Shown one piece after another: positions 42,355 to 51,314 of a stretch of DNA of 64,000 bases. Source of the DNA: Lentibacillus sp. Marseille-P4043 (GTDB lineage: Bacteria > Bacillota > Bacilli > Bacillales > Amphibacillaceae); the NCBI RefSeq assembly GCF_900258515.1, contig NZ_LT984884.1, forward strand, positions 1,988,743 to 2,052,742, given 5' to 3'. Position numbers and translations under genes: made by a program. Under the pieces are notes generated by a model. It searched no databases and had not been told where the DNA came from. It was given only the letters and a program-made list of their open reading frames with translations. The stretch's first letter is position 1. Each line of letters begins with the position of its first letter.

Positions 42355-43758
42355 TTGAATAGTACAGAAGCGCTTCAAGATTACTCGAAACATTTTTCCG
42401 GGAAACTATTATTACGAAGCGAAATACCGCTGGAAGATGAAGCCTTTCAACAACTTGTTATTACAGGACATTTTACTCCATTTTCTTCAATTACCAAAAC
42501 ATTTTATCAACAACAATGCAATCGCTGTGGAAACAAACAAGCTTCATTATTTGCTAAGATTCCCTGTCAGTCTTGTCATAAAGTCCATCTGTATTGTCGG
42601 AAATGCATTGAGATGGGCCGTGTGATGGAATGTGAGTACCTTTATCAATGGACAGGACCACATCCGGATTGGTCGACACACAAAGACCCTTGTTTTTGGG
42701 ACGGAGAGCTTACTGATCATCAACAATCTGCGGCAGATCGAATTGTGACGGCGATTGGAAATAAGGAGTCGGAATTACTTGTTTGGGCCGTTTGTGGAGC
42801 AGGTAAAACCGAAATGCTTTTTCAGGGAATTACGAAATCACTTCAACTAGGTCAGCGTATTTGTTTAGCAACCCCAAGGGCAGATGTTGTCCGTGAACTC
42901 CTTCCTCGTATTAAGCAAGCCTTCCCGCACGTGTCAATCCAGGGGTTGTATGGCGGGAGTGAAGAAAAAGTTGCCAATGCACAGTTTATCCTTGCCACAA
43001 CCCATCAGTTACTTCGGTTTAAGCATGCTTTTGATGTTCTGATTATAGATGAGATTGATGCTTTTCCATTTCATGCTGATGCATCACTTCCTTTTGCAGC
43101 CAGTCGAGCAAAAAGAACAAAAGGTACGATGATTTATTTAACGGCAACACCACGAAAAATCCAGCGAATGCAAATCGAACGTAAAAAACTTCCACATGTT
43201 TTTGTACCAATCCGATTTCATGGTCATCCATTACCTATCCCTACACTGAAAATGTGTCTTAACCTGAAAAAGAATTTAGCCAACACTACCCCGCCTAAGA
43301 CGTTCCTAAAATGGATGAAAAATCGAATCAATCCAAAACGTCAATTATTAGTATTTGTCCCAACGATAAAATTAGCTGAAAGATTAAAAACTGACCTAAC
43401 GAGACGATTACTTGCGACGAAAGTGCTGAAAAAGGCTACAGATATTACTTTTGTCCACGCATCAGATCCAGACCGTGAGAAGAAAGTGCAGTTATTTAGA
43501 GAAAAACAAATTTTTGTACTTGTAACAACAACCATTTTAGAGCGAGGGGTTACGTTTCCTTCCGTTGATGTTGTTGTTTTTGATGCTGGACATGTCGTGT
43601 TCGACGAGGCAGCATTAGTTCAAATTGCAGGACGTGCTGGTAGAAGTCCTGATGATCCTACAGGTGAAATACTGTTTTTACATGATGGAAAAACAGAAGC
43701 GATGGTACAAGCGGTAAGATCAATTCGTAACATGAACAAGCGGGGAGGTTTTCGTTAA
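42355..43758 (+). CDS. comFA: Competence DNA-translocation helicase ComFA
   Basis: 467 residues. A four-cysteine zinc module near the N terminus (CNRCGNK, CQSCHKVHLYCRKC) is followed by a DEAD-type ATPase: Walker A VCGAGKTEM (about 150), IIDEIDAF, LTATPRK and the C-terminal helicase motif QIAGRAGRS. It powers single-stranded DNA uptake on the inner membrane face. TTG 42355 is ten bases from AGGAG; GTG 42346 is only two away. No AAAA-N5-TTTT ComK half-box was seen in the 80 bases upstream. Confidence 0.93.
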   Translation: MNSTEALQDYSKHFSGKLLLRSEIPLEDEAFQQLVITGHFTPFSSITKTFYQQQCNRCGNKQASLFAKIPCQSCHKVHLYCRKCIEMGRVMECEYLYQWTGPHPDWSTHKDPCFWDGELTDHQQSAADRIVTAIGNKESELLVWAVCGAGKTEMLFQGITKSLQLGQRICLATPRADVVRELLPRIKQAFPHVSIQGLYGGSEEKVANAQFILATTHQLLRFKHAFDVLIIDEIDAFPFHADASLPFAASRAKRTKGTMIYLTATPRKIQRMQIERKKLPHVFVPIRFHGHPLPIPTLKMCLNLKKNLANTTPPKTFLKWMKNRINPKRQLLVFVPTIKLAERLKTDLTRRLLATKVLKKATDITFVHASDPDREKKVQLFREKQIFVLVTTTILERGVTFPSVDVVVFDAGHVVFDEAALVQIAGRAGRSPDDPTGEILFLHDGKTEAMVQAVRSIRNMNKRGGFR

Positions 43759-43759
43759 G

Positions 43760-44443
43760 ATGCATTGTTTATGGTGTGATCAGCAACTGATCCCAGAAAT
43801 GAGCTGGAGAACGATTCTTTTTTTGTCCAAGCAAACGTATCTTTGTGAGACTTGTGAGTGTAAACTTGAGTTGCTTGAGGGGGAGCGATGCAATAAGTGT
43901 AGCAGGATTAGTGAGAAGCCTGTCTGTTCCGATTGTTTGCGTTGGGAACAATATAAATTAGGTTACGACCCTTTGGTTAATAATTATTCTGTTTTTGTTT
44001 ATAATGAAGCGATTCAGGAAGTCATCACAAGATGGAAATATCGTGGTGACTATTGTTTAGGCGATATTTTTAAGGTGAATTTTTATCAAGCCTTTAAACA
44101 GCATTTTAATTTTTTGCCTAAGGAAACAGTGACGGTCCCAATACCATTAAGCGCGGAAAGGTTGAAGGATCGCGGCTTTAATCAAGCAAAGATGTTAGCC
44201 GACTTTTTACCTCTTCCATGTCAAGAAATCATTACACGCATTGATGGAGAAAAACAATCGAAGAAGACGAGGAAAGAGCGGATATTTTCAAAAAATCCAT
44301 TTACACTCACCAAAAACATTAACAAACCAATCATTTTGGTCGATGATATATATACAACAGGTACAACTTTGAGGCATGCAGCTGAACTGTTAAAAGAGGG
44401 AGGCTGTCCTAACATTTATGCGTACACATTGATTCGTGGATAG
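43760..44443 (+). CDS. comFC: ComFC phosphoribosyltransferase-like protein
   Basis: 227 residues. Zinc-binding cysteines at the N terminus (CLWCDQQ, CETCECKL, CNKCSR, CSDC) and a PRTase domain with VPIPLSAERLKDRGFNQA and the PRPP loop ILVDDIYTTGTTL. Required for transformation with ComFA. It begins one base after the comFA stop; the comFB gene found between them in B. subtilis is absent. Confidence 0.93.
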   Translation: MHCLWCDQQLIPEMSWRTILFLSKQTYLCETCECKLELLEGERCNKCSRISEKPVCSDCLRWEQYKLGYDPLVNNYSVFVYNEAIQEVITRWKYRGDYCLGDIFKVNFYQAFKQHFNFLPKETVTVPIPLSAERLKDRGFNQAKMLADFLPLPCQEIITRIDGEKQSKKTRKERIFSKNPFTLTKNINKPIILVDDIYTTGTTLRHAAELLKEGGCPNIYAYTLIRG

Positions 44444-44498
44444 CGGATTTAAAGTGGCTATATGTTATAATAGAGTAAAAAAACTTGGGGGATTCATG

Positions 44499-44927
44499 AT
44501 GGCTGAATTAGCAAATTGCTCACGTTGTGGTGCAGTTTTCGTTAAAAATATTCGTGACATATGTCAAGAGTGTTACAAAGAGGAAGAAAAAGCATTTAAT
44601 GTGGTATATAGTTTTTTACGTAAAAGAGAAAATAGGGAAGCAACATTGACGGAAATTGTTGATGCAACAGGGATTGAAGAGAAATTAATAATCAAATTTA
44701 TTAAGGAAAAGCGATTACGAACATCCCAATTTCCAAAACTTGCCTACCCGTGTGAACGATGCGGAAAAAATATTGTGACAGGCAAATTGTGTGAGTCCTG
44801 TTCACAGGAAATTTTGCAAGACTTGGAAGAGCAGGAAAAACTGGAACAACGGCAATTGGCCAGAGAAGAAGCAGAAGCGAAGAAAAATATTTATTACAGC
44901 ATAGACAGTCGAAATAAAAATCAATAA
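44499..44927 (+). CDS. yvyF: Flagellar operon zinc-ribbon protein YvyF
   Basis: 142 residues. CSRCGAVFVKN...CQECYK and CERCGKN...CESC are two Cys pairs; a central helix-turn-helix-like segment (REATLTEIVDATGIEEKLIIKFI, quoted in part: TEIVDATGIEEKLIIKF) follows. It heads the flagellar gene run as in B. subtilis. ATG 44499 has a seven-base gap from GGGGG; ATG 44496 is directly adjacent. Function unproven. Confidence 0.88.
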   Translation: MAELANCSRCGAVFVKNIRDICQECYKEEEKAFNVVYSFLRKRENREATLTEIVDATGIEEKLIIKFIKEKRLRTSQFPKLAYPCERCGKNIVTGKLCESCSQEILQDLEEQEKLEQRQLAREEAEAKKNIYYSIDSRNKNQ

Positions 44928-44954
44928 AACATACCTTTACTTTTACGAAAATAT

Positions 44955-44962
44955 GCCGATAA
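44955..44962 (+). promoter_or_regulatory. Sigma-D -10 element before flgM
   Basis: GCCGATAA matches the sigma-D -10. The -35 expected 15 bases upstream reads TTTA rather than TAAA. It lies 63 bases before flgM. Confidence 0.55.
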
Positions 44963-45024
44963 TAAAGACAGGAAATGATGGCAATGGACGGAACATGTAA
45001 CGAAAGGTAGGGTGGTTTTTAAAA

Positions 45025-45291
45025 ATGAAAATCCACGGTCCGAATCAAACGAATTTTAATCCGTACAAAAATCATATACAAAAGCAACAAGAATATAAAA
45101 AGGACTCCAATAAATTGGATCAATTGGAAATCTCAAATCAAGCAAAAAAACTTCAGGAAAATAGTCAACCAAGTGCTGAACGTTCCAAGTATGTTCAAGA
45201 CATAAAGAAGGCAGTTGAATCTGGCGAATACCAGGTGAATCCTGAAAAAGCTGCCCAAAAAATGATTGCATTTTGGTCGAAGCACCGATAA
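45025..45291 (+). CDS. flgM: Anti-sigma-D factor FlgM
   Basis: 88 residues. The C-terminal LDQLEISNQAKKLQE and SERSKYVQDIKKAVESGEYQVNPEKAA-type region (for example VQDIKKAVESGEYQVNPEK) is the sigma-binding helix block. It holds sigma-D inactive until the hook is complete. Unstructured N-terminal third, as usual. Confidence 0.95.
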   Translation: MKIHGPNQTNFNPYKNHIQKQQEYKKDSNKLDQLEISNQAKKLQENSQPSAERSKYVQDIKKAVESGEYQVNPEKAAQKMIAFWSKHR

Positions 45292-45304
45292 GGAGGACGT
45301 CACT

Positions 45305-45799
45305 TTGTCCGTTCAACAAATTATAGAAACGCTTGATAAATTAACGAAACTTCATCAATCACTCCTAGCAATTTCTCAGGAGAAGACGGATGTTATTAAA
45401 CAAGGTTCCATTGACGAATTGCAGCCGTTGCTGATTAAAGAGCGTCAGCATGTACAAGCATTGGAACAACTTGAAAAAGTTCGTCAACAGCTAGTCGAAA
45501 GTTGGTTTAAAGATAACCAATTAGCTGATGAAACGGTAACAATAACGAACATGCTTGAACACATTGAAGATCAGGACATCAGTGCACGGTTAGTTCAAAC
45601 AACAACCGTTTTAACGGAAACAATGACAAGTTTAAAAAGGCAAGAACAACTAAATCATGCATTAATTCAACAGTCAATGAAGTTCGTTGAATTATCTTTA
45701 GATATGATGAGTCCATCATTGAAGAATTTGAATTACGGCAAAGATCAAAGCCAAAATACAGAAGCGGCTAAACGATCGGTATTTGACTCAAAGGCATAA
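45305..45799 (+). CDS. flgN: Flagellar chaperone FlgN
   Basis: 164 residues, largely alpha-helical coiled coil (IIETLDKLTKLHQSLLAIS, then KERQHVQALEQLEKVRQQL), as in FlgN family proteins that escort FlgK and FlgL to the export gate, whose genes follow. TTG 45305 lies eight bases after a perfect AAGGAGG. B. subtilis name yvyG. Confidence 0.88.
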   Translation: MSVQQIIETLDKLTKLHQSLLAISQEKTDVIKQGSIDELQPLLIKERQHVQALEQLEKVRQQLVESWFKDNQLADETVTITNMLEHIEDQDISARLVQTTTVLTETMTSLKRQEQLNHALIQQSMKFVELSLDMMSPSLKNLNYGKDQSQNTEAAKRSVFDSKA

Positions 45800-45838
45800 A
45801 TGTTTTTGGGAAGAGGAAGAGAGAGGAGAAACCTGTAA

Positions 45839-47425
45839 ATGAGTACGTTCCATGGTTTAGAAATGGCCAAACAGGCACTATTTGCACAACAATCAGCATT
45901 ATACACAACTGGTCATAATATCTCGAATGCAAACACGGAAGGCTATTCAAGACAACGTGTGAATTTTGAAACATTGACACCATACCCAAGTGCATCAAGA
46001 AATCGTCCGCAAATTGCTGGTCAATTAGGTACTGGTGTGGAAGCGGGAACAGTACAACGAATCCGCAATCAGTATTTAGATTACCAATTTCGCTCGGAAA
46101 ATAGTAAAGCAGGCTATTGGGATACAAAAGCAGATGCACTTAGCCGAATGGAAGAACTAATGAACGAGCCATCTGAGAGTGGCCTATCAAAAACAATGGA
46201 TCAGTTTTGGCAATCATTGCAAGACCTTTCTGTGAATCCGGAGAACTCTGGTGCACGATCAGTAGTTGCTCAACGGGGACTTGCAGTGGCAGAAACATTT
46301 AACTATTTATCTGATTCACTGAATTCAATCCGGTCCGATCTAAAAAATCAAATTGATGTAACGGTTAAGGATGCAAACTCGTTAATCAAGCAAGTAGACG
46401 GACTTAATAAGCAAATTAAAAATATTGAAACTAATGGCTATTTACCAAATGACTTATATGATGAGCGTGATCGCTTGATCGATGAATTGTCAGGGATCGT
46501 TAATATTAAAGTAAGCTATGAAAAGAGTAGTGATAGTTCATTAGATATTGCTGATGGATTGGCGACGATTGAAGTGGTAGATAATGAGGGGAAATCGTTT
46601 GATGATCCAATTAAATTAGTGAATGGAGATCCTGATGCGACAGGAGAAACATATCAACAATTTTTAGTAGAATTTGGTGATGATAATCAAAATTTTGATG
46701 TTATGAAGAATATAAGAATTGGCGAACAAATTGATGATCAGCCTTTTGTTTCAAAGCACGTTCTTTCACTATCGGCCTTTCCATCGAATGGGTCGCTGAA
46801 AGGTTTTATAGAGTCCTATGGATTTGATGCTAAGGATGCAAGTGGCAATTCAATTACAAAAGGCGAATATACTGACATGCTTTCCGACCTGGATAAAATG
46901 GCCGAACAATTTGCATCCGCATTTAATGCCCAACATAAAAATGGGTATGACCTAAATGGTAATACAGGAGGAGATGTAGAATCTTTCTTTGAAGATTATT
47001 CTGGAACAGGTGCTGCCGGGTCGATTACTGTAAATCAAGATATCTTGGATAATCCTGATTTGATTGCAGCAGGTGCGGAAGACTTCTCTGGCGATGGTGA
47101 TAACGCCTTAGCATTAGCCGATATTTTTGACGATGCCGAAGCGGTCGATCTAGGGGACAACACATCTGTAAATAGTTTTTACGAATCACTCATCGGTGAC
47201 TTAGGTGTTCGGGCACAGGAGGCAAACCGTATGACGAATAATACGGGTATTCTCCGTTCCCAAGTGGAAAACCAGCGAATGTCGGTGACCTCGGTATCGC
47301 TTGATGAAGAAATGTCCAATATGATCAAATTCCAACATGCATATAGTGCGGCAGCAAGAAGCATGACAGCAGTTGATGAGATGATTGATCGGATTATTAA
47401 TAATATGGGCTTAGTAGGAAGGTAG
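45839..47425 (+). CDS. flgK: Hook-filament junction protein FlgK (HAP1)
   Basis: 528 residues. The N-terminal LEMAKQALFAQQSALYTTGHNISNANTEGYSRQRV block (for example TGHNISNANTEGYSRQRV) and the C-terminal DEEMSNMIKFQHAYSAAAR plus IDRIINNMG form the conserved D0 coiled-coil ends. A variable acidic middle is exposed. First junction protein on the hook. Confidence 0.96.
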   Translation: MSTFHGLEMAKQALFAQQSALYTTGHNISNANTEGYSRQRVNFETLTPYPSASRNRPQIAGQLGTGVEAGTVQRIRNQYLDYQFRSENSKAGYWDTKADALSRMEELMNEPSESGLSKTMDQFWQSLQDLSVNPENSGARSVVAQRGLAVAETFNYLSDSLNSIRSDLKNQIDVTVKDANSLIKQVDGLNKQIKNIETNGYLPNDLYDERDRLIDELSGIVNIKVSYEKSSDSSLDIADGLATIEVVDNEGKSFDDPIKLVNGDPDATGETYQQFLVEFGDDNQNFDVMKNIRIGEQIDDQPFVSKHVLSLSAFPSNGSLKGFIESYGFDAKDASGNSITKGEYTDMLSDLDKMAEQFASAFNAQHKNGYDLNGNTGGDVESFFEDYSGTGAAGSITVNQDILDNPDLIAAGAEDFSGDGDNALALADIFDDAEAVDLGDNTSVNSFYESLIGDLGVRAQEANRMTNNTGILRSQVENQRMSVTSVSLDEEMSNMIKFQHAYSAAARSMTAVDEMIDRIINNMGLVGR

Positions 47426-47435
47426 GTAATTTAAT

Positions 47436-48329
47436 ATGCGGATAACACAAGGTATGCTATCAAACAATATGCTGAATAATTTAACGAAAAGCTATGATAG
47501 TTTGAATACATATTTTAATCAGCTTAACACCGGTAAAAAGATTACCAAACCATCAGATGATCCAGTAATTGCGATGAAAGGCATTAATTATCGTTCACAA
47601 GTGACGGAAGTTGAACAATATTTACGCAATACGAATGAAGTTCACACGTGGATGGACAATTCCGATGCCGCTCTTGATAAAGCAACAAAAGCATTACAAA
47701 GAATGCGTGAGCTAGGGGTTAAGGCTAGTAATGATACGTATGATGAAAAACAACGTGAAAATATTAAAGAAGAAGTTGAACAGCTGAAAGAGCATCTTAT
47801 TGATATTGCAAACACGAATGTGAACGGGAAGTATATTTTTAATGGGACAAATACAAATACAGCGCCTTTTGATGAAGACGGGGAAATTATCGGAGGCCAA
47901 AATACAGATCCCGTCATGATTGAAGTTGCCAAAGGGACAAAACTGCAGGCAAATGTTGATGTGGGCAGTGTTTTTGCAGGTGATTCTAATACTGCAGGTG
48001 ATATATTTGATGATATTGACACATTCATTAATGCACTTGAGGATGACGACCAGGCTGCTATCGAACAAAGCCTTGGCACCATCGATGAAAACATTGATAA
48101 TGTCATCAATTCTCGAGCCGATTTAGGCGCACGTATGAATCGATTAGATTTAGTAGAAAACCGTTTGGGTGATCAAGAAATTTCGGCAAAACGCATGATG
48201 TCGGAAAACGAGGATATCGATTATGAAAAAGTTATCACCCAATTAATTACGCAACAAAGCGTTCATCGTGCAGCACTATCAACTGGGTCCAAAATTATTC
48301 AGCCGTCATTAGTAGATTTTCTCCGCTAA
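47436..48329 (+). CDS. flgL: Hook-filament junction protein FlgL (HAP3)
   Basis: 297 residues, normal length. The N-terminal MRITQGMLSNNMLNNL and GKKITKPSDDP and the C-terminal ALSTGSKIIQPSLVDFLR are family signatures; flagellin-like D0/D1 helices flank an acidic centre. It follows flgK by ten bases. Confidence 0.96.
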   Translation: MRITQGMLSNNMLNNLTKSYDSLNTYFNQLNTGKKITKPSDDPVIAMKGINYRSQVTEVEQYLRNTNEVHTWMDNSDAALDKATKALQRMRELGVKASNDTYDEKQRENIKEEVEQLKEHLIDIANTNVNGKYIFNGTNTNTAPFDEDGEIIGGQNTDPVMIEVAKGTKLQANVDVGSVFAGDSNTAGDIFDDIDTFINALEDDDQAAIEQSLGTIDENIDNVINSRADLGARMNRLDLVENRLGDQEISAKRMMSENEDIDYEKVITQLITQQSVHRAALSTGSKIIQPSLVDFLR

Positions 48330-48336
48330 TCAATTC

Positions 48337-48375
48337 AGCCCTGATCACGCCTAGATACAGTGTTCAGGGCTTTTA
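48337..48375 (+). terminator. Probable terminator after flgL
   Basis: AGCCCTGA pairs with TCAGGGCT across a 19-base loop, followed by TTT only, so partial read-through into yviE is likely. Confidence 0.5.
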
Positions 48376-48428
48376 CTTACAAAAAATTATTCGAAATGCA
48401 GCTTTTAATTAGGTTAGGAGGCAGGTAC

Positions 48429-48998
48429 ATGCAGTTACCACAAATACGACTTCAATCCCAAATGGCAAAAATACAGATTCAGCAAACTCCGGCAAGACAG
48501 GAGATTCGGCAACCTAAAGCAGACCTATCGATTGAGCAGCCCAAAGCAGACTTAACGATGAAAACGAAACCTGCTAAGCTTAACATCGACCAGACACAGG
48601 CCTGGGAAGACATGAATCGCATGCATGTTTCAAAACTGATTAAAAAGTTTGCGAATGAGGGCCAACAGGCTTTGCTTGAGGGAATTGGGAGACGCGCTGA
48701 ACAAGGTGCACAATTGATGAAAATTGAAAATAAAGGGAACCCGATTCCACAGCAGGCAATTGCCAATGCATTTGATGGGATGAAAACGCTTGGTATAAAA
48801 TTTATTCCTTCCCAGTTTTCGGTTCACTTGGATTATCAGCCTGCAGAAGTGGATATTGATGTAAAACCGAATAAGCCGATTATTGATGCTAAGATAAATA
48901 AACCGACCCACCAATATGAACGTGGATCAGTGAATATTAACATGAAACAGTATCAAAACTTAGATATTGATTTTGTGCATCTATTTCCAGAGTCGTAG
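48429..48998 (+). CDS. yviE: YviE-like flagellar-locus protein (DUF6470 type)
   Basis: 189 residues. The N terminus is proline/lysine-rich with imperfect repeats (RQEIRQPKADLSIEQPKADL). The C-terminal part alternates beta-prone residues (VDIDVKPNKPIIDAKINKP). It sits between flgL and fliW as yviE does in B. subtilis. ATG 48429 follows TTAGGAGG. The function is not known. Confidence 0.85.
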   Translation: MQLPQIRLQSQMAKIQIQQTPARQEIRQPKADLSIEQPKADLTMKTKPAKLNIDQTQAWEDMNRMHVSKLIKKFANEGQQALLEGIGRRAEQGAQLMKIENKGNPIPQQAIANAFDGMKTLGIKFIPSQFSVHLDYQPAEVDIDVKPNKPIIDAKINKPTHQYERGSVNINMKQYQNLDIDFVHLFPES

Positions 48999-49027
48999 GG
49001 AGTTTATAAAAAAGGATGGTTTTATCG

Positions 49028-49507
49028 ATGAAATTAAATACAAAATACCTTGGACAAATAAACGTCGAGGACAGTAGAAGAATCACCTTTCGAATGGGGT
49101 TACCTGGGTTCGATGAGCAAACAGAATTTGTTTTATTAGATTTTCCTGGAAACCCAGTTTTTCAGTTTTTACAATCTGTGACAACTGAAAGTCTCGCTTT
49201 TATCGTCACAAATCCGTACCACTTTTATCAAGAATACGCATTTGATTTAGATGATACAATCCTGGAAAATTTGCACATTGATACGGAACAAGATGTCGCT
49301 GTTCTATCGATTGTCACCTTGAAAAATCCATTTAACACGAGCACATTAAATTTAAAGGCACCTGTAATTATTAACCCAACAAAGCAACTTGGGAAACAAT
49401 ATATTATAACGACAGATGAGTACCCATCAAAAGCACCAATTTTCCCATCTGAATCCTTTAAGCGAAAGGAGAATCATCATGCTCGTATTAACCAGGAAAC
49501 GAAATGA
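49028..49507 (+). CDS. fliW: Flagellar assembly factor FliW
   Basis: 159 residues. [20 protein letters not shown] and NPFYHF-like [14 protein letters not shown] match FliW. It binds flagellin and CsrA in a partner switch, freeing hag translation when flagellin is exported. Its 3' end overlaps csrA by 29 bases. The C terminus is a little longer than in B. subtilis (143). Confidence 0.93.
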   Translation: MKLNTKYLGQINVEDSRRITFRMGLPGFDEQTEFVLLDFPGNPVFQFLQSVTTESLAFIVTNPYHFYQEYAFDLDDTILENLHIDTEQDVAVLSIVTLKNPFNTSTLNLKAPVIINPTKQLGKQYIITTDEYPSKAPIFPSESFKRKENHHARINQETK

Positions 49508-49706
49508 AGCTATTCAAATTGGGGATGACATTGAAATTAATGTGTTGGAAATTGATGGTGACCAAATTAAGTTAGGGATTGCCGCTCCAAAGTCTGTGGA
49601 AATCCATCGGAAAGAAGTCTATTTAGATATTCAAAAACAAAATGGTGAAGCAGCTAATGTACCGTTTGATTTGCTGCATCTGTTAACGGATGAAGACAAT
49701 ACATAA
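49479..49706 (+). CDS. csrA: Carbon storage regulator CsrA
   Basis: 75 residues. [20 protein letters not shown] and [19 protein letters not shown] are the RNA-binding beta strands; ATG 49479 is seven bases after AAAGGAG, inside fliW. CsrA blocks the hag ribosome site in B. subtilis. The hag gene itself does not follow here. Confidence 0.96.
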   Translation: MLVLTRKRNEAIQIGDDIEINVLEIDGDQIKLGIAAPKSVEIHRKEVYLDIQKQNGEAANVPFDLLHLLTDEDNT

Positions 49707-49735
49707 TATTTCATAAATAGTTGTGAACTTACACT

Positions 49736-49762
49736 TAAACATTTCTCTTTTATAGCCGATAT
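49736..49762 (+). promoter_or_regulatory. Sigma-D promoter of flaG-fliS-fliT
   Basis: TAAA (49736-49739), a 15-base spacer, then GCCGATAT (49755-49762): a perfect match to the sigma-D consensus, 29 bases before flaG. Confidence 0.9.
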
Positions 49763-49790
49763 AAAAAGAAAATGAGGAGTTGCATGGGCA

Positions 49791-50168
49791 ATGAGGTTAG
49801 AAAATGTACAGAACGGATCCCACCCCTTGCATTATAGAAATAACAACGAGCAAATGACAACTGCAAAGGATCGATCTATTAGTGAATTAATGGAATCTGC
49901 ACAGGAGCAGGGAAATACCTTGCATAATAGCAAAGAAAAAACAAATGAGGAAGACGTAAAAAGCGTTCTTTCAAAGTTAAACGATTTTATGGAACCACTT
50001 CGAACGAATTTAAAGTTTGAATACCATGAAAAACTGGACGAGTATTATGTCACGATTGTAAATCCAAAAACAGACGAAGTAATTAAAGAAATCCCACCGA
50101 AAAAAATGCTGGATATGTATGCGGCAATGGCTGAATTTATGGGATTGTTAGTGGACGAGAAGATTTAA
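49791..50168 (+). CDS. flaG: FlaG family protein
   Basis: 125 residues. The C-terminal LKFEYHEKLDEYYVTIVNPKTDEVIKEIPPKKMLDMYA block (for example VTIVNPKTDEVIKEIPPKK) is the FlaG domain, linked to filament length. In B. subtilis (yvyC) fliD follows; here fliS follows directly. Confidence 0.92.
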   Translation: MRLENVQNGSHPLHYRNNNEQMTTAKDRSISELMESAQEQGNTLHNSKEKTNEEDVKSVLSKLNDFMEPLRTNLKFEYHEKLDEYYVTIVNPKTDEVIKEIPPKKMLDMYAAMAEFMGLLVDEKI

Positions 50169-50183
50169 TAAGGGGTGTTGCAA

Positions 50184-50585
50184 ATGGCAGCAAACAAACA
50201 ATATCAAGCCTACCAAAATAATTCGGTTAACACGGCATCTAGTGGTGAGTTAACCTTAATGCTTTATAACGGTTGTATCAAATTCATCAAACAAGCGATG
50301 AAAGATATGGACGGAAAAAATTATGAATCTAAAAATACGAACATACAGAAGGCGCAAAATATTATTCAGGAATTAATGATAACACTAGATCCAAAAGTTG
50401 AAATTTCCAATCAGCTTCTACCATTATATGAGTACATGCAGTTTCAACTTAAAGAGGGAAATATAAAGAATAATGTGGCACTGCTTGAAGAAGTTCTCGG
50501 TTTTGTAACTGAATTTCGAGACACTTGGAAAGAAGTCATTTTGAAAACCCGTCAAAAACAATTTACGCAAGGGGCAAGTGTTTGA
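50184..50585 (+). CDS. fliS: Flagellin chaperone FliS
   Basis: 133 residues. NKQYQAYQNNSVNTASSGEL and LTLMLYNGCIKFI are the conserved N-terminal helices that wrap flagellin's C terminus. ATG 50184 follows AAGGGGTG. It implies that a flagellin gene exists elsewhere. Confidence 0.95.
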   Translation: MAANKQYQAYQNNSVNTASSGELTLMLYNGCIKFIKQAMKDMDGKNYESKNTNIQKAQNIIQELMITLDPKVEISNQLLPLYEYMQFQLKEGNIKNNVALLEEVLGFVTEFRDTWKEVILKTRQKQFTQGASV

Positions 50586-50938
50586 TGAATCGCCTGAAGC
50601 CACTATTTCAAGTTACGTTAGAGTTGGAGGAAATACTTAGTCGAGATATCTCGGCTAAGAATCGTGAAGCAATTATTGTTGATGTCAATCGGTTAATAGA
50701 AAAAAGAGGGGATCTTCTACAAGAACTTACACCTCCATTCACAGATGAAGAAAATCAAATCGGCGAAAAGCTTGTTACGATGAACAACACCATACAGGAA
50801 AATATGACTTCTCTTTTTGCTGATTTAAAACAGGAAATGAAACAAGTTAAAAAACAAAAAAGGTCAAATAAGACATACACAAATCCATATAAAAATGTCC
50901 AAACGATTGACGGAATGTTTATGGATAAAAAAGAGTAG
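50585..50938 (+). CDS. fliT: FliT-like flagellar chaperone
   Basis: 117 residues, helical (LFQVTLELEEILSRD, VDVNRLIEKRGDLLQEL). It overlaps the fliS stop by one base (TGATG). In other species FliT chaperones the cap protein FliD, whose gene is missing from this locus. Identified by place and shape rather than strong motifs. Confidence 0.8.
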   Translation: MNRLKPLFQVTLELEEILSRDISAKNREAIIVDVNRLIEKRGDLLQELTPPFTDEENQIGEKLVTMNNTIQENMTSLFADLKQEMKQVKKQKRSNKTYTNPYKNVQTIDGMFMDKKE

Positions 50939-50977
50939 GAAACTTCTTTTCAAAAAAGAGGTTTTCTACTTTTTTTA
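50935..50977 (+). terminator. Terminator of the flaG-fliS-fliT operon
   Basis: A 16-base stem (GTAGGAAACTTCTTTT with its wobble-containing complement) is followed by TTTTTTT. Confidence 0.88.
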
Positions 50978-51039
50978 TGAAACAAAACATGTTATTTGTC
51001 CCCCTTTCACAGAAGGATGTTTTCTAAAAGCTCGTTGTT

Positions 51040-51125
51040 TTATACACAACAGCAGGAAGTGCTTTTCTTCCGTGGAAGCTGAAGCGTTGCCCCCGGAAAG
51101 CGAAGTTATTTCCGTAGCGATAATT
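51040..51125. repeat. Truncated copy of the intergenic hairpin repeat
   Basis: GTGGAAGCTGAAGCGTTGCC and CCCGGAAAGCGAAGT resemble the right end of the copy at 63.6 kb. Its left half is not recognisable. No gene seen in 50939-51314. Confidence 0.55.
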
Positions 51126-51246
51126 AGTGCACATTTTTGTATCAACTACAAAATTTAAAAAGCAACAAACAATACGAAAAGAGCCTTGTAGAAAGCCTTC
51201 CTAAACTTTTCGACAAAAATCTTCAACTTTTTTTAATTATTTATTG

Positions 51247-51272
51247 GTTTAAGCAGGAATTGGACGGGGTAT
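51247..51272 (+). promoter_or_regulatory. Sigma-B promoter of hpf
   Basis: GTTTAA (51247-51252), a 14-base spacer, then GGGTAT (51267-51272) match the general-stress consensus exactly, 42 bases before hpf. B. subtilis hpf (yvyD) is also under sigma-B. Confidence 0.88.
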
Positions 51273-51314
51273 TGTTGAATAGTAAATACATAAGGATGAA
51301 AGGAGGACACTTTT

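Noticed and set aside
47642..48109. 155- and 118-codon minus-strand frames in flgL
   Set aside because: Antisense shadows of flgL with no ribosome sites or family resemblance.
49736..49790. Remnant of a deleted hag gene
   Set aside because: The perfect sigma-D promoter is correctly spaced for flaG itself, and no flagellin-like sequence remains nearby.
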